From the NCBI RefSeq assembly GCF_001425445.1, contig NZ_LMQU01000009.1, positions 265,817-329,816 on the forward strand: DNA of 64,000 bases, read 5' to 3'. Every line of letters begins with the position of its first letter. The stretch's first letter is position 1. The position numbers were made by a program, and so were the translations under genes. The stretch is from Devosia sp. Leaf420. GTDB lineage: Bacteria; Pseudomonadota; Alphaproteobacteria; Rhizobiales; Devosiaceae. Positions 9,172 through 17,265 of the stretch are shown here, piece after piece. The notes beneath the pieces are model-generated. The model searched no databases, was not told the origin of the DNA, and saw nothing but the letters and a program-made list of their open reading frames with translations.

Positions 9172-9180
9172 TCAGGCAGC
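9163..9180. other. 18-bp palindrome joining two convergent stop codons
   Basis: GCTGCCTGA followed at once by TCAGGCAGC makes a perfect 18-bp palindrome. The forward gene ends Ala-Ala-stop with GCTGCCTGA and the reverse gene ends Ala-Ala-stop with the same nine bases, so the last base of one gene directly abuts the last base of the other. There is no U-run for intrinsic termination. Confidence 0.8.
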
Positions 9181-10335
9181 CTGACGATCGGTAATCTCGG
9201 CGACGATCTTGTCCATCGCGCCGGGATTGCCAATTCGAATATGGCCCATCTGGGCCAGATGCCGGCGCTTGGTTTCGTTGAGCAAAAGCTCGCGCAGGGC
9301 CTCCGCCACCTCTTCCGGTTTTGCTTCCGTCACCTTGCGCGCATCGCCAAAAAGGTTTTGCTCGTCGGTAAAGCGCGAGCGCCTGTCGCGCGGATTGATG
9401 AAGGTGATGGCGGGACGTCCGAGGCCGAGCGACTGTATCGTCGCGGTGCCGGCCTGGCTGAGGACGATATCTGAATCGAGCACCAGATTGCCCATGGCGA
9501 CGCCGCGGGCCATGTGGACGGTCAGGTTGCCATCGCTCAGTTCACCGAGATCATCGGATTCGGTGCTGAGGAGCGCAGTGCGCCGCAGGCTTGCTGCCTT
9601 GGCCAATTCTTCGACATTGACGCTGCCGGCAACGGCAAGAAAAACGTCGGGACGTTCTTCCTCGGGGAGAAGGCGAAGCGCGCCGACCTGAATGGCAAAG
9701 CTCTCCGCGGTCAGCGCGCGGCTGCCGGGCAGGAGCGTGACGGCCATGGGGCGCCTGCGACGGGTAGCAACGTCATAATCGCCATATGGAATGGCATCCA
9801 TCATGATATTGCCGACAGCGCGAGCGTCCACGCCTTCGGTCTTGAGGCGATCGGCGAGGTTTGCCGCGCGGCAAAAGACGGTTCGGCAGCTTTTCTTGAT
9901 GGCCCAGGCTTCGCCGGATGAATAAAGCCGGGCGGCGCCGGTCTTATAGACATCGAGATAGATAAGATCGCGCAGGCCCATGGCGAGAGCAGCGATGACG
10001 CCCACCATGTCGCCGACGACGATGGTCTTGTCATAATGGCCGCGCACGGAGCGCAGGAATTTGAGAGCCGGCGGCACGGTGAGAAGTCCACCAGTGACGA
10101 TGTCGCGGCGGAGCGAGCCTTTGACATTGCGCCAGCCTTCGGAGGCGAGCGTGGCGCGCGGGCCGACGACGCGGCAGGCGCCTTCATAGGCCTTGCCGCT
10201 GCCGATCATGGGATAGGCTTCCACCTGGGCGGATTGGGAGAGGCGCTTGACGAGCGCTGCCCCGATGGCGTCTTCGCCGTGCCCATTGGAAATAACGAGG
10301 TAGCGCTGACGCGTCGCCGCCTCTGTCACGATCAC
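9172..10335 (-). CDS. lipid-A-disaccharide synthase-related glycosyltransferase
   Basis: A 387-residue protein of the LpxB-related group with a GT-B layout. The N-terminal half starts RYLVISNGHGEDAIGAAL and carries VVGDMVGVIAALAMG. The C-terminal half has VTLLPGSRALTAES near residue 185 and SQAGTATIQSLGLGRPAI near residue 295, the sugar-nucleotide side of the fold. It is not a typical LpxB; the acceptor is unknown. No ATG exists near the N terminus. GTG 10335 overlaps the stop of the upstream DUF2093 gene (GTGA) with AGAGG just before; a second GTG lies at 10329. It forms a tight group with DUF2093 and xseA. Confidence 0.78.
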   Translation of the reverse strand: MIVTEAATRQRYLVISNGHGEDAIGAALVKRLSQSAQVEAYPMIGSGKAYEGACRVVGPRATLASEGWRNVKGSLRRDIVTGGLLTVPPALKFLRSVRGHYDKTIVVGDMVGVIAALAMGLRDLIYLDVYKTGAARLYSSGEAWAIKKSCRTVFCRAANLADRLKTEGVDARAVGNIMMDAIPYGDYDVATRRRRPMAVTLLPGSRALTAESFAIQVGALRLLPEEERPDVFLAVAGSVNVEELAKAASLRRTALLSTESDDLGELSDGNLTVHMARGVAMGNLVLDSDIVLSQAGTATIQSLGLGRPAITFINPRDRRSRFTDEQNLFGDARKVTEAKPEEVAEALRELLLNETKRRHLAQMGHIRIGNPGAMDKIVAEITDRQAA

Positions 10336-10553
10336 TTGCCTCTGCCGGAGCGGAGGAACGCTTCGTGCGCGGTGGTCGCGTCGACATAGGGCTCTTGCCG
10401 GTCGACGCTCCAATAAGTCAGCTCATCGAGCGCAATGGGTTTGCCGGTTATGGCGCAGCGGACGAACGTGCCTTGTTTGATCACGACATAATCGCCATCG
10501 AGGTAACGGACGCTCGCCTCGGAGGGCGTAAACCCCTTGTCGAAGATATTCAC
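10332..10553 (-). CDS. DUF2093 domain-containing protein
   Basis: A 73-residue protein fitting DUF2093 along most of its length: ASVRYLDGDYVVIKQGTFV, then CAITGKPIALDELTYWSVDRQEPYVDA. The function is unknown. It lies 48 bp after xseA and its stop overlaps the start of the LpxB-related gene, so all three are probably one transcript. Position next to xseA is common in this order. Confidence 0.86.
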   Translation of the reverse strand: MNIFDKGFTPSEASVRYLDGDYVVIKQGTFVRCAITGKPIALDELTYWSVDRQEPYVDATTAHEAFLRSGRGK

Positions 10554-10601
10554 CGCCGGGCTCCTTCTAATGACTTACGCTATAGAGGCAAAACCGGAGT
10601 T

Positions 10602-12218
10602 TCAAAAGAGACTTTCCTGCGAGCCGTCATCGGATGAAGTTCGTCCCGGCTTGCGTTTCTGCGGTGGGGCGCCAGCAACATTTGCGCCCACTTCCCCATC
10701 GGCAAAAGTCAGCTTCAAAACATCGCCGGGCTTGACCTGCGCGGCTGCGCTAACGACTTCGCCAGCCTCGTCCTGCACCAGCGCATAGCCGCGGGCGAGA
10801 ACGCTGCGATAGGAGAGGGTATCGAGCAGTTTTGTCAGCTGGGAAAGCTGTTGGCGTCGGTCAAACGTAAGACGTGCCGGAATGAGACCGAGGCGTTGCG
10901 CTAACGGCTGAAGTTGCGCTTGGGATTGCCGGAGTTCAGCGCGGAGCGGCTGCGGGGTGAGGCGCGGGCTGACGCGGGCAAAGAGCGCGCGCTTGCGTTC
11001 GAGCGCTTGGCCAACGCTGCCGGGGAGACGCGTGGCACGGGGATCGAAGGTCAGCCTGGCGCGCTCGATGGTTTTATTGAGGCCCGCGAGCGCACGATGA
11101 TCGATATGGTCGAGACGCTTGGCGAGATCCTCGTAACGCTGGCGCACAAGACGCGGCTGCATGGCGCCGGCAGCCTTCGAAAAGGCAAGTCGGCGCGCTT
11201 GAACGAAATGGCGAAGGCCGCTCGACAGTTGGGCTGAGGCCATGTCGAGGCTCTGACGCTGGGTGGCAACCAGATCCGTCGCGCGGGGAAGCCCAGCACC
11301 CGCGGCGCGGAGGCGGTCTTTGAGGCTCATCAAGCTGCGGCGCGCGGCCTGTCGCTGGCGGCTGCCCTGATCGTCGACATAGGCGATGAGTTCGGCCCGA
11401 ACCGGCACAGCCGCTTCGGCGGCCGCCGTCGGGGTCGGCGCGCGCATGTCGGACGCATAGTCGATCAGTGTCGTATCGGTCTCGTGGCCGACTGCGGAGA
11501 TCACCGGGATGCCGGAAGCGGCGACAGCGCGAACCACGGCCTCTTCGTTGAAGCCCCAGAGATCCTCGATCGACCCGCCGCCACGGGCGACGATCAGGAT
11601 ATCGGGACGCGGTATGCGGCCGCCGGGCAGAAGGGCATTGAAGCCTTCGATGGCGTTGACGACTTCCGGAGCGCAGGTATCGCCCTGCACGCGCACCGGC
11701 CAGACGAGAACATGGCTCGGGAAGCGATCATCGAGGCGGTGAAGGATATCCCGGATAACTGCGCCGGTCGGCGAGGTGATGACCCCGATGACGCGGGGCA
11801 GATAGGGCAGGGGCCGCTTGCGCTCCCGATCGAACAGTCCCTCCGCCAGAAGCTTTTTCCGGCGTTCTTCGAGGAGCGCCATCAGGGCGCCGGCGCCCGC
11901 CGGTTCGATCTGCTCGATGACGATCTGATATTTGGACGAGCGCGGGAAGGTCGTCAGTCGGCCTGTCGCGATAACCTCGAGCCCTTCTTCTGGCTTGAAG
12001 GCAAGGCGTCCATAACTGCCCTTCCAGATCACCGCATCGATTGTGGCGCCATCATCCTTAAGGGTGAAATAGGCATGACCCGACGAATGCTGGCCGCGAA
12101 ACCCGGATATTTCCCCGCGCACGCGCACATGGCCAAATTCATCTTCGACCGTCCGCTTCACCGCCTGGGCGACTTCGGAAACGGTGAACTCGGCGGCATT
12201 TGTCAGAGCTTGAGGCAT
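10602..12218 (-). CDS. xseA: exodeoxyribonuclease VII large subunit
   Basis: Large subunit of ExoVII, which degrades single-stranded DNA to oligonucleotides together with XseB (not in this window). The 538-residue protein has an N-terminal OB fold (VRVRGEISGFRGQHSSGHAYFTLKD, residues about 30-55), a catalytic region with GVITSPTGAVIRDILHRL and ILIVARGGGSIEDLWGFNEE near residue 200, and a long helical region ending in SYRSVLARGYALVQ. The Lys/Arg-rich C-terminal tail is normal for the family. It starts at ATG 12218, 70 bp after a LysR gene on the same strand. Confidence 0.95.
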   Translation of the reverse strand: MPQALTNAAEFTVSEVAQAVKRTVEDEFGHVRVRGEISGFRGQHSSGHAYFTLKDDGATIDAVIWKGSYGRLAFKPEEGLEVIATGRLTTFPRSSKYQIVIEQIEPAGAGALMALLEERRKKLLAEGLFDRERKRPLPYLPRVIGVITSPTGAVIRDILHRLDDRFPSHVLVWPVRVQGDTCAPEVVNAIEGFNALLPGGRIPRPDILIVARGGGSIEDLWGFNEEAVVRAVAASGIPVISAVGHETDTTLIDYASDMRAPTPTAAAEAAVPVRAELIAYVDDQGSRQRQAARRSLMSLKDRLRAAGAGLPRATDLVATQRQSLDMASAQLSSGLRHFVQARRLAFSKAAGAMQPRLVRQRYEDLAKRLDHIDHRALAGLNKTIERARLTFDPRATRLPGSVGQALERKRALFARVSPRLTPQPLRAELRQSQAQLQPLAQRLGLIPARLTFDRRQQLSQLTKLLDTLSYRSVLARGYALVQDEAGEVVSAAAQVKPGDVLKLTFADGEVGANVAGAPPQKRKPGRTSSDDGSQESLF

Positions 12219-12288
12219 AGGTTCTTGGTGGTCGAAAGCAGACGGGAGGTCAAGGGGCGACCATTACTCAACGCCGCACCTTTCGGTC

Positions 12289-13176
12289 CTACTCCGCCGC
12301 CTCGGCTTCAATGGGGCGTTCGAGATTGCCCATGGATTGGACGATGTGGGTGGCCAGCGCGTCGTAGATGCCGCCATAGGCATGGCTGCCGCGCATGAGG
12401 GCCATTTGTGCATCCGGGAGCGGCGGCAGGCCGCGATTGTCGGAGACGACGCGCATGCCGGGCTGGAGGGCGCTTTCCGGCAGGAAGCCGATAGCTAGAT
12501 CGGAGAGAACCGCCGAGGAAATCGCCGTGGCGTTGGAGGACGTGTAGGCAATGCGATAATCGGTATTGCTGCGCTCGAGCGCGTCCATCGCGTCTTTCCG
12601 CCAGATGCAATATTGCGGGCCGCAGGCAATAGCGATGGGTTCGCTGGCGAGCGCGCGGCCACCGTGGCTTGCCACCCAGAACATCTTTTCGGTGCGGAAC
12701 AATTCGCCGAAATTCTGCTCGGTGCCTTGGGTAAAGACGATGAGATCATAGCGCCCGGCGCGCATGCCTTCGAGCAGGTGCTCCGAGGCCATGCAAGAAA
12801 CGTCGACAACGATCTTGGGATGGGTGCGCTGGAAGCTCGAGAGGATCACCGGCAAAAGGCGCACGGCGTAGTCGTCCGGCACGCCGAAGCGGATCGAGCC
12901 GGCTAAATCGCCATCATTGAAGTGATCGAGGATTTCAGCATTCGTGCGCAGCATTTTCCGCGCGCGCTCATAGAGCACTTCGCCATGATGGGTGAGCGCA
13001 ACGGTGCGACCATCGCGTGTCAAAAGAGAATGGCCCAGCCGCTCTTCGAGCCGCTTGATCTGCATCGAAACGGCGGACTGCGTCTTGTTCACGCGGCGCG
13101 CCGCTTCGGTGAAGCTGCCGCAATCGGCGATGGCACAAAAACTTTGCAACTGGTCGAGATCGAGCGGCGCAGCCAT
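12289..13176 (-). CDS. LysR-family transcriptional regulator
   Basis: A 295-residue LysR regulator. Residues about 5-65 form the winged HTH (LDLDQLQSFCAIADCGSFTEAARR, then TQSAVSMQIKRLEERLG). The rest is the periplasmic-binding-protein-like effector domain, starting around GSIRFGVPDDYAVRLLPVIL. Its effector is unknown. GTG 13191 and ATG 13188 are in frame, but GGAGG lies five bases before ATG 13176. It is divergent from the DUF1127 gene across 140 bp that contain a short dyad at 13193-13203. Confidence 0.9.
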   Translation of the reverse strand: MAAPLDLDQLQSFCAIADCGSFTEAARRVNKTQSAVSMQIKRLEERLGHSLLTRDGRTVALTHHGEVLYERARKMLRTNAEILDHFNDGDLAGSIRFGVPDDYAVRLLPVILSSFQRTHPKIVVDVSCMASEHLLEGMRAGRYDLIVFTQGTEQNFGELFRTEKMFWVASHGGRALASEPIAIACGPQYCIWRKDAMDALERSNTDYRIAYTSSNATAISSAVLSDLAIGFLPESALQPGMRVVSDNRGLPPLPDAQMALMRGSHAYGGIYDALATHIVQSMGNLERPIEAEAAE

Positions 13177-13192
13177 CGCCACCTCCATCACT

Positions 13193-13203
13193 CAATTTGA
13201 TTG
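13193..13203. promoter_or_regulatory. CAAT-N3-ATTG dyad, possible LysR operator
   Basis: CAAT-TTG-ATTG is a short perfect dyad 17 bases upstream of the LysR start codon. LysR proteins usually bind dyads of the T-N11-A kind and often repress their own gene. The assignment here is based only on position and symmetry. Confidence 0.3.
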
Positions 13204-13316
13204 AATGGATGAAATCTATTTGTTGGACGAATGGAAGTCCAGAGCGCTAATTCAACAGCGTCGCCAACGACGGCGATTGCCGACCTCCCCCCGGCTCAGT
13301 TTTTTGGAGATTTGAA

Positions 13317-13580
13317 ATGGCTCTCTCGCTTCCCGGCGAGCGGTCAGTTACGGCCGCCATGCCGAATACGCCTTTGCGCACCGTCTTTGCATGGTTCGCC
13401 AAGGCTAATGCTGATCGTATCCGCCGGACTGCGCTGCAAAGCCTGCTCGAATTGGACGCCGATCGTCTCGACGATCTGGGTCTCTCCCATGCAGATATCC
13501 ATGAAGCCATGACGGCGCGCGGTGGCCGCACCGCGACCATGGTTCTCAATACGGCGCGGGCTCGACGGTCCCTGCGCTAA
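13317..13580 (+). CDS. DUF1127 domain-containing small protein
   Basis: An 87-residue basic protein. The C-terminal half matches the DUF1127/YjiS pattern: RRTALQSLLELDADRLDDLG followed by LSHADIHEAM. Some alphaproteobacterial DUF1127 proteins are RNA-binding or stress-response factors, but nothing more specific can be said here. It is divergent from the LysR gene. A structured 3' region with two hairpins and an intrinsic terminator follows (13617-13722). Confidence 0.82.
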   Translation: MALSLPGERSVTAAMPNTPLRTVFAWFAKANADRIRRTALQSLLELDADRLDDLGLSHADIHEAMTARGGRTATMVLNTARARRSLR

Positions 13581-13589
13581 GTTCTTCGC

Positions 13590-13722
13590 TCTGCCCCTAT
13601 GTGGAGCGCAAGCCTTGGAACGAACATGTTTATGCTCGTTCCATCTCCCGGGCCAGTTTTGCCGCTGGTCCCGTTTCCTGAAGACTTGCCGGGCTTGTGC
13701 TTGCACTCGCCCGGCTTTTTTT
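13590..13722 (+). ncRNA. candidate 3'-UTR-derived small RNA after DUF1127
   Basis: The gap between DUF1127 and the beta-lactamase has two strong structures. GGAACGA (13617-13623) pairs with TCGTTCC (13636-13642), extended by CAT/ATG. A classical terminator hairpin follows at 13688-13722. The piece from the stop codon to the U-run is about 140 nt. In Rhodobacter, stress sRNAs (CcsR) are cut from the 3' UTR of a DUF1127 gene, so a processed RNA here is plausible. The 5' end is a guess and no CcsR-type loop sequence was found. Confidence 0.35.
13688..13722 (+). terminator. intrinsic terminator after DUF1127
   Basis: GCCGGGC (13688-13694) pairs with GCCCGGC (13709-13715) across a 14-base loop, followed by seven T residues (13716-13722). 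It separates DUF1127 from the beta-lactamase gene. Confidence 0.85.
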
Positions 13723-13784
13723 CGCCGCGAGTGTCGTCTAGAGGCTCCTCGTGCCAAGCCTTGGCAGCGTCTCTGGAGTTCTTC

Positions 13785-14600
13785 ATGAAGCTTGCTTTCG
13801 CGGCCCTTTCTGTCTCCCTTCTCTCCGTTACGGCTGCCGAAGCGAAGACGCTCTGCACGATTGTGGCCGATGCCAGGACGGGCGAATTGCTTGAGGAAAA
13901 CGGCGATTGCCGGACGCGCGTCACCCCGGCGTCGACCTTCAAAATACCTCTGGCCGTCATGGGCTATGATGCGGGTTTTCTGAGCGATACCACGACGCCG
14001 GCAATTCCGTTCGAAGAAGGCTATGCCGATTGGGGCGGACAGGAATGGCAACAGACGACTGACCCGACGCGCTGGATGAAATATTCCGTCGTCTGGTATT
14101 CGCAGCGGATCACCGAGGCCCTGGGCGTCGCAACGCTCGAGAATTATGCGGCAAAATTCGGCTATGGCAATGCCGATTTTGCGGGCGATCCAGGCAAAAA
14201 CAATGCGCTCGAACGCGCCTGGATTTCGTCCTCGCTCAAGATCTCGCCTGTGGAGCAGGTCGCTTTCCTGCGCAACCTCGTCAACCGCACGCTGCCGGTC
14301 AGCACTGATGCAATGGATATGACCGCGGCGGTGCTCGAAAGCTCGTCTACACCAAACGGCTGGACCGTTACCGGGAAAACCGGCTCGGCCTTTCCGCGGC
14401 TTGCCGATGGGACGTTCGAACGTGCCAAGGGCTGGGGCTGGTTCGTTGGATGGGCGGAAAAGGACGGCCGGACCCTTGTTGTCGCGCGTCTCAACCAGGA
14501 CGAGCAGCGTCACACCGTTGGCGGCGGTGTGCGGGCGCGCGATGAGTTGCTTGAGGGCTGGGATATGATGGTCGACGCTCTTCCGGCAGAGGCACTTTAG
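13785..14600 (+). CDS. class D (OXA-type) beta-lactamase
   Basis: Periplasmic serine beta-lactamase of class D, 271 residues. A signal peptide (MKLAFAALSVSLLSVTAAEA) is followed by the hallmark motifs in order: STFK at residues 50-53 with the acylating serine and the lysine that is carbamylated in class D, SVV within YSVVWYS, YGN near residue 126, and KTG near residue 201 followed by WGWFVGW. All catalytic motifs look intact. ATG 13785 has GGAG seven bases upstream. One base separates its stop from a shikimate-kinase-like gene, so the two are translationally coupled. A terminator upstream isolates it from DUF1127. It appears chromosomal, with no mobile element nearby. Its spectrum cannot be read from sequence. 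Confidence 0.93.
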   Translation: MKLAFAALSVSLLSVTAAEAKTLCTIVADARTGELLEENGDCRTRVTPASTFKIPLAVMGYDAGFLSDTTTPAIPFEEGYADWGGQEWQQTTDPTRWMKYSVVWYSQRITEALGVATLENYAAKFGYGNADFAGDPGKNNALERAWISSSLKISPVEQVAFLRNLVNRTLPVSTDAMDMTAAVLESSSTPNGWTVTGKTGSAFPRLADGTFERAKGWGWFVGWAEKDGRTLVVARLNQDEQRHTVGGGVRARDELLEGWDMMVDALPAEAL

Positions 14601-14601
14601 C

Positions 14602-15165
14602 GTGGTCTATATAAATTGCCGTCGGCCCTGGCAGTCTGGAGAGGCGCTTGTTCTCCTTGGCCCTGGTGGGGTGGGAAAATCGACGCTCGGCTGCGAGCTT
14701 TCGCGTCAACTGGGTTGGGTGCTGATCGACCTCGACGAACTCTTCTGTTCGGTCATCGGCAATATCGGCGAGGTCATTGCCCAAAAGGGCTATGATCACT
14801 ATCGCGCTGAAAATCTGGCCTTGGGCGAGCGGTGCTTTGCCGATCTCAAGTCGCCCGCCATTTTCGTTAGTTCTTCAGGATTTCTGGCCGCGCCGCCGGA
14901 TTCGAGTGATTTCACGCGCGCCGCCGCTCTCGTTGAGAAGGGGTATGGCGTGACGCTGCTGCCTTCGCTCGATATTGACCGCGCCACCGATATCGTCGTA
15001 GCGCGGCAATTGACGCGGGGTTTCGGGTTTGTCCAAAGCAGCGAAGAGCGCAAATTCCGCCAGCGGTTTCCGATTTATCAGACGATCGGCGACGCGTTGG
15101 TGGTGTCGACTGCGGACGCGCCGGCAATTGCAGACGCGTTCATCACCACGCTCGCGATCGCCTAG
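14602..15165 (+). CDS. shikimate-kinase-fold P-loop protein
   Basis: A 187-residue P-loop kinase of the shikimate kinase group. The Walker A motif is GPGGVGKST near residue 20. The DLDE pair near residue 43 and the arginine in YRAEN near residue 69 match shikimate-binding positions. The Gly-Gly-Gly loop expected near residue 90 reads SSSGF, so shikimate may not be the true substrate. The start is GTG 14602, one base after the beta-lactamase stop, with GAGG ten bases upstream. The gene ends three bases from the convergent PilZ gene. It could be a second, specialised kinase; the main aroK is not in this window. Confidence 0.68.
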   Translation: MVYINCRRPWQSGEALVLLGPGGVGKSTLGCELSRQLGWVLIDLDELFCSVIGNIGEVIAQKGYDHYRAENLALGERCFADLKSPAIFVSSSGFLAAPPDSSDFTRAAALVEKGYGVTLLPSLDIDRATDIVVARQLTRGFGFVQSSEERKFRQRFPIYQTIGDALVVSTADAPAIADAFITTLAIA

Positions 15166-15168
15166 CGG

Positions 15169-15414
15169 CTACAAAAACCGCACGCCGATTTCGGTTTCCG
15201 TGTGCCAGATGGTCTCGCAGGCATAGCTGCGGCCATCATGCATGGTCAGCCCAAAATGCTGGGGAATGCCGATGATGCTGGCAACGACAAGTTTTGCGCC
15301 GCTGTCGGAGTGATTGCGCACCGTGCAATCGAATGTGGAGTGGCCGTCATTGGTGACGATGCGTCCACCCTTAAGGGTACGATTGCGATAAACCTTGCGC
15401 CGTTCTTCGGTCAT
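15169..15414 (-). CDS. PilZ domain-containing protein
   Basis: An 81-residue protein that is almost only a PilZ domain. The arginine-rich start (RRKVYRNR) and the NHSDSGAKL block, matching the [D/N]xSxxG motif, are the two c-di-GMP contact sites. It is likely a c-di-GMP receptor, fitting the EAL protein elsewhere in the window. It starts 14 bases after the IalB-family gene and is probably co-transcribed with it. Confidence 0.83.
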   Translation of the reverse strand: MTEERRKVYRNRTLKGGRIVTNDGHSTFDCTVRNHSDSGAKLVVASIIGIPQHFGLTMHDGRSYACETIWHTETEIGVRFL

Positions 15415-15428
15415 GGGGTTGGCCGGGA

Positions 15429-15932
15429 TCAGGGCAGGGCGGCAAAGCCTTCCGAGAAGCCTTCAAGCGAAACGGGGATGCCGACGCCCTCTTCAGGGGT
15501 CTTGAACACGACGAAAATCGCGCTCGTCCCCTTAGAGAGCACATCAATCAGGTCATCATCGAGCTCGACTTCGGCAACGCAACCATTGGGCAGGCAACGC
15601 ACGAAGGCGACGCGGCCCATATCCTTGCCGTCGACATTGAGCCCCAGGCCATTGGGGAGGAGCACGCCAAGCGGGGCGAGAACGCGCAGCAGCCTAGCTT
15701 CGCGATCGGCCGTGCGCAGCACGATGACCGAGAGGCCGACATTGGGCTGATCCTCGGCCATGACATTCTGGATGATCGCGCACTGTTCTGCGCTTGCGCC
15801 CGGAGGGGTGTCGCAGCTCATCTGCCAGTCGCCATATTCGCCGCGCACCGTGCCCTGCGCCATGGCAGGGGCCGCGCTCAAAGCAGCGGTGAGCGCAAGG
15901 GCAAGGCCCATCAGGTGCTTCGAAAAATGCAT
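15429..15932 (-). CDS. invasion-associated locus B (IalB) family protein
   Basis: Secreted 167-residue protein. Residues 1-25 form a signal peptide ending in APAMA. The IalB pattern follows: YGDWQMSCDTPPGA, a second cysteine in EQCAIIQNV, and a pair in FVRCLPNGCVAEVEL. The four cysteines could form two disulfides. In Bartonella the family is named for erythrocyte invasion, but homologues are widespread in free-living alphaproteobacteria with unknown role. AGGAG lies 13 bases before ATG 15932; a GTG one codon earlier is also possible. Confidence 0.85.
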   Translation of the reverse strand: MHFSKHLMGLALALTAALSAAPAMAQGTVRGEYGDWQMSCDTPPGASAEQCAIIQNVMAEDQPNVGLSVIVLRTADREARLLRVLAPLGVLLPNGLGLNVDGKDMGRVAFVRCLPNGCVAEVELDDDLIDVLSKGTSAIFVVFKTPEEGVGIPVSLEGFSEGFAALP

Positions 15933-16254
15933 CACTTTGCTGGTCTCCTGCCGATTCGCGGATATGCGGCACGCCCGGCCTGTTTCTGTTACAGCGTTCC
16001 GGCTGTCAACCAAGCCCGCTTTTGCGGCATTCTGGCAGCGGAACTGCGGCGCCCTTGAGGCAAAGACGGCTCGATTTGTCCAGTTTTAAACCGCAATAAG
16101 TGAGCTTGGCCGCAATAGACTCGGGCCAATCAATGTGATTTAGGTCGAAATTGAGTTTTGCGCTCCGAGGTTGAGTCGGGGCGGCGTGAGCTATGCCGCT
16201 TTTTGCCCTCTTCTTCCCGGTGTGCGTGCACCAGAATTGGTATTTAGGGGGTTT
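15933..16254. other. divergent ialB-coxB intergenic region
   Basis: This 322-bp gap must hold the promoters of the IalB-family gene and of the cytochrome oxidase operon. No clear -35/-10 pair, operator or hairpin stood out. AGGGGG at 16246-16251 is the ribosome binding site of coxB. Confidence 0.5.
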
Positions 16255-17244
16255 ATGGTGACCGGTCAGTTCGTTAGGAAGTTGGGTACAGCAGCGACTG
16301 CCGCCCTGGCGCTGGTGCCGTCTTCCCTTTTTGCCCAGGAAATCGGCAAGGGTCATCCCGAGCCAGGTCAGTTCCATCTGCAGCAATCGGTCACGCCGAT
16401 CATGGATTCCATCGTGGCTTTCCATGATGGCCCGCTGATGTGGACCATCACCATCATCGTGCTGTTCGTCCTGGCGCTCCTGATCGCCGTTGCCGTGCGC
16501 TTCAATGCCAAGGCCAATCCGGTCCCAGCGCGCTTTACCCACAACACGCTGATCGAAGTGATCTGGACCGTGGTGCCGATCATCGTCCTGATCGTTATCG
16601 CCATCCCGTCCTTCGGCGTTCTCTCCGATCAGATGACGACGCCTGATGGCGAGCGCAAGTATCTGGGCGCCAATATTTTCACCTTCGGCGAAGTCGAGGT
16701 TCCTGCTGCAAGCCTGACGATCAAGGCGACGGGTCAGCAGTGGTACTGGGACTACGAGTATGTCGATTACTCTAATTTCGTCCCCGATGCGCCAGCCGAC
16801 CAGCCGCTCGGTTTCACCCAGAATATCATGCAGGAAGAAGACGTTCCGGGCGTGAATGGCGGGGCGCCGACCCCAGGTCGCAAGAGTGCGAAGCCGAACC
16901 AGCCGCGTCTTCTGGCCGTCGATAACGAACTCATCGTGCCGGTCGACACGACCGTCAGCATGCAGATCACCGCCGACGCTGCCGGCGTCATCCACGCGTT
17001 CGCCGTGCCGTCTTTCGGCATCAAGGTCGACGCTGTTCCCGGCCGTTTGAACGAGACCTGGTTCAATGCCCGCGAGACCGGCCTTTACTATGGCCAGTGT
17101 TCGGAACTGTGCGGCAAGGACCATGCCTTCATGCCGATCGCCGTTCGCGTGGTGACCGCAGACGAATTCCAAACCTTCATTTCGGCATATGCAGAAGGTC
17201 GTGACTATGCCGCCGCCGCTGCCCTGCTGCCGGCAATTCAGTAA
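16255..17244 (+). CDS. coxB: cytochrome c oxidase subunit II
   Basis: CuA-containing subunit of the aa3-type terminal oxidase, receiving electrons from cytochrome c. The 329-residue protein has a signal peptide ending near FAQ, two membrane segments (about residues 60-80 and 100-120), the aromatic patch QQWYWDYEY near residue 160, and the CuA site: a histidine in IHAFAVPSFG, then GQCSELCGKDHAFM with both cysteines, histidine and methionine. A TTG at 16171 is rejected; ATG 16255 has AGGGGG four bases upstream. coxA follows after 21 bp. Confidence 0.96.
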   Translation: MVTGQFVRKLGTAATAALALVPSSLFAQEIGKGHPEPGQFHLQQSVTPIMDSIVAFHDGPLMWTITIIVLFVLALLIAVAVRFNAKANPVPARFTHNTLIEVIWTVVPIIVLIVIAIPSFGVLSDQMTTPDGERKYLGANIFTFGEVEVPAASLTIKATGQQWYWDYEYVDYSNFVPDAPADQPLGFTQNIMQEEDVPGVNGGAPTPGRKSAKPNQPRLLAVDNELIVPVDTTVSMQITADAAGVIHAFAVPSFGIKVDAVPGRLNETWFNARETGLYYGQCSELCGKDHAFMPIAVRVVTADEFQTFISAYAEGRDYAAAAALLPAIQ

Positions 17245-17265
17245 TCTGGGTCAGGGGAGACCATA

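Noticed and set aside
13344..14513. 389-codon open frame antisense to the beta-lactamase and DUF1127
   Set aside because: No domain, crosses a terminator, and opposes genes with clear motifs.
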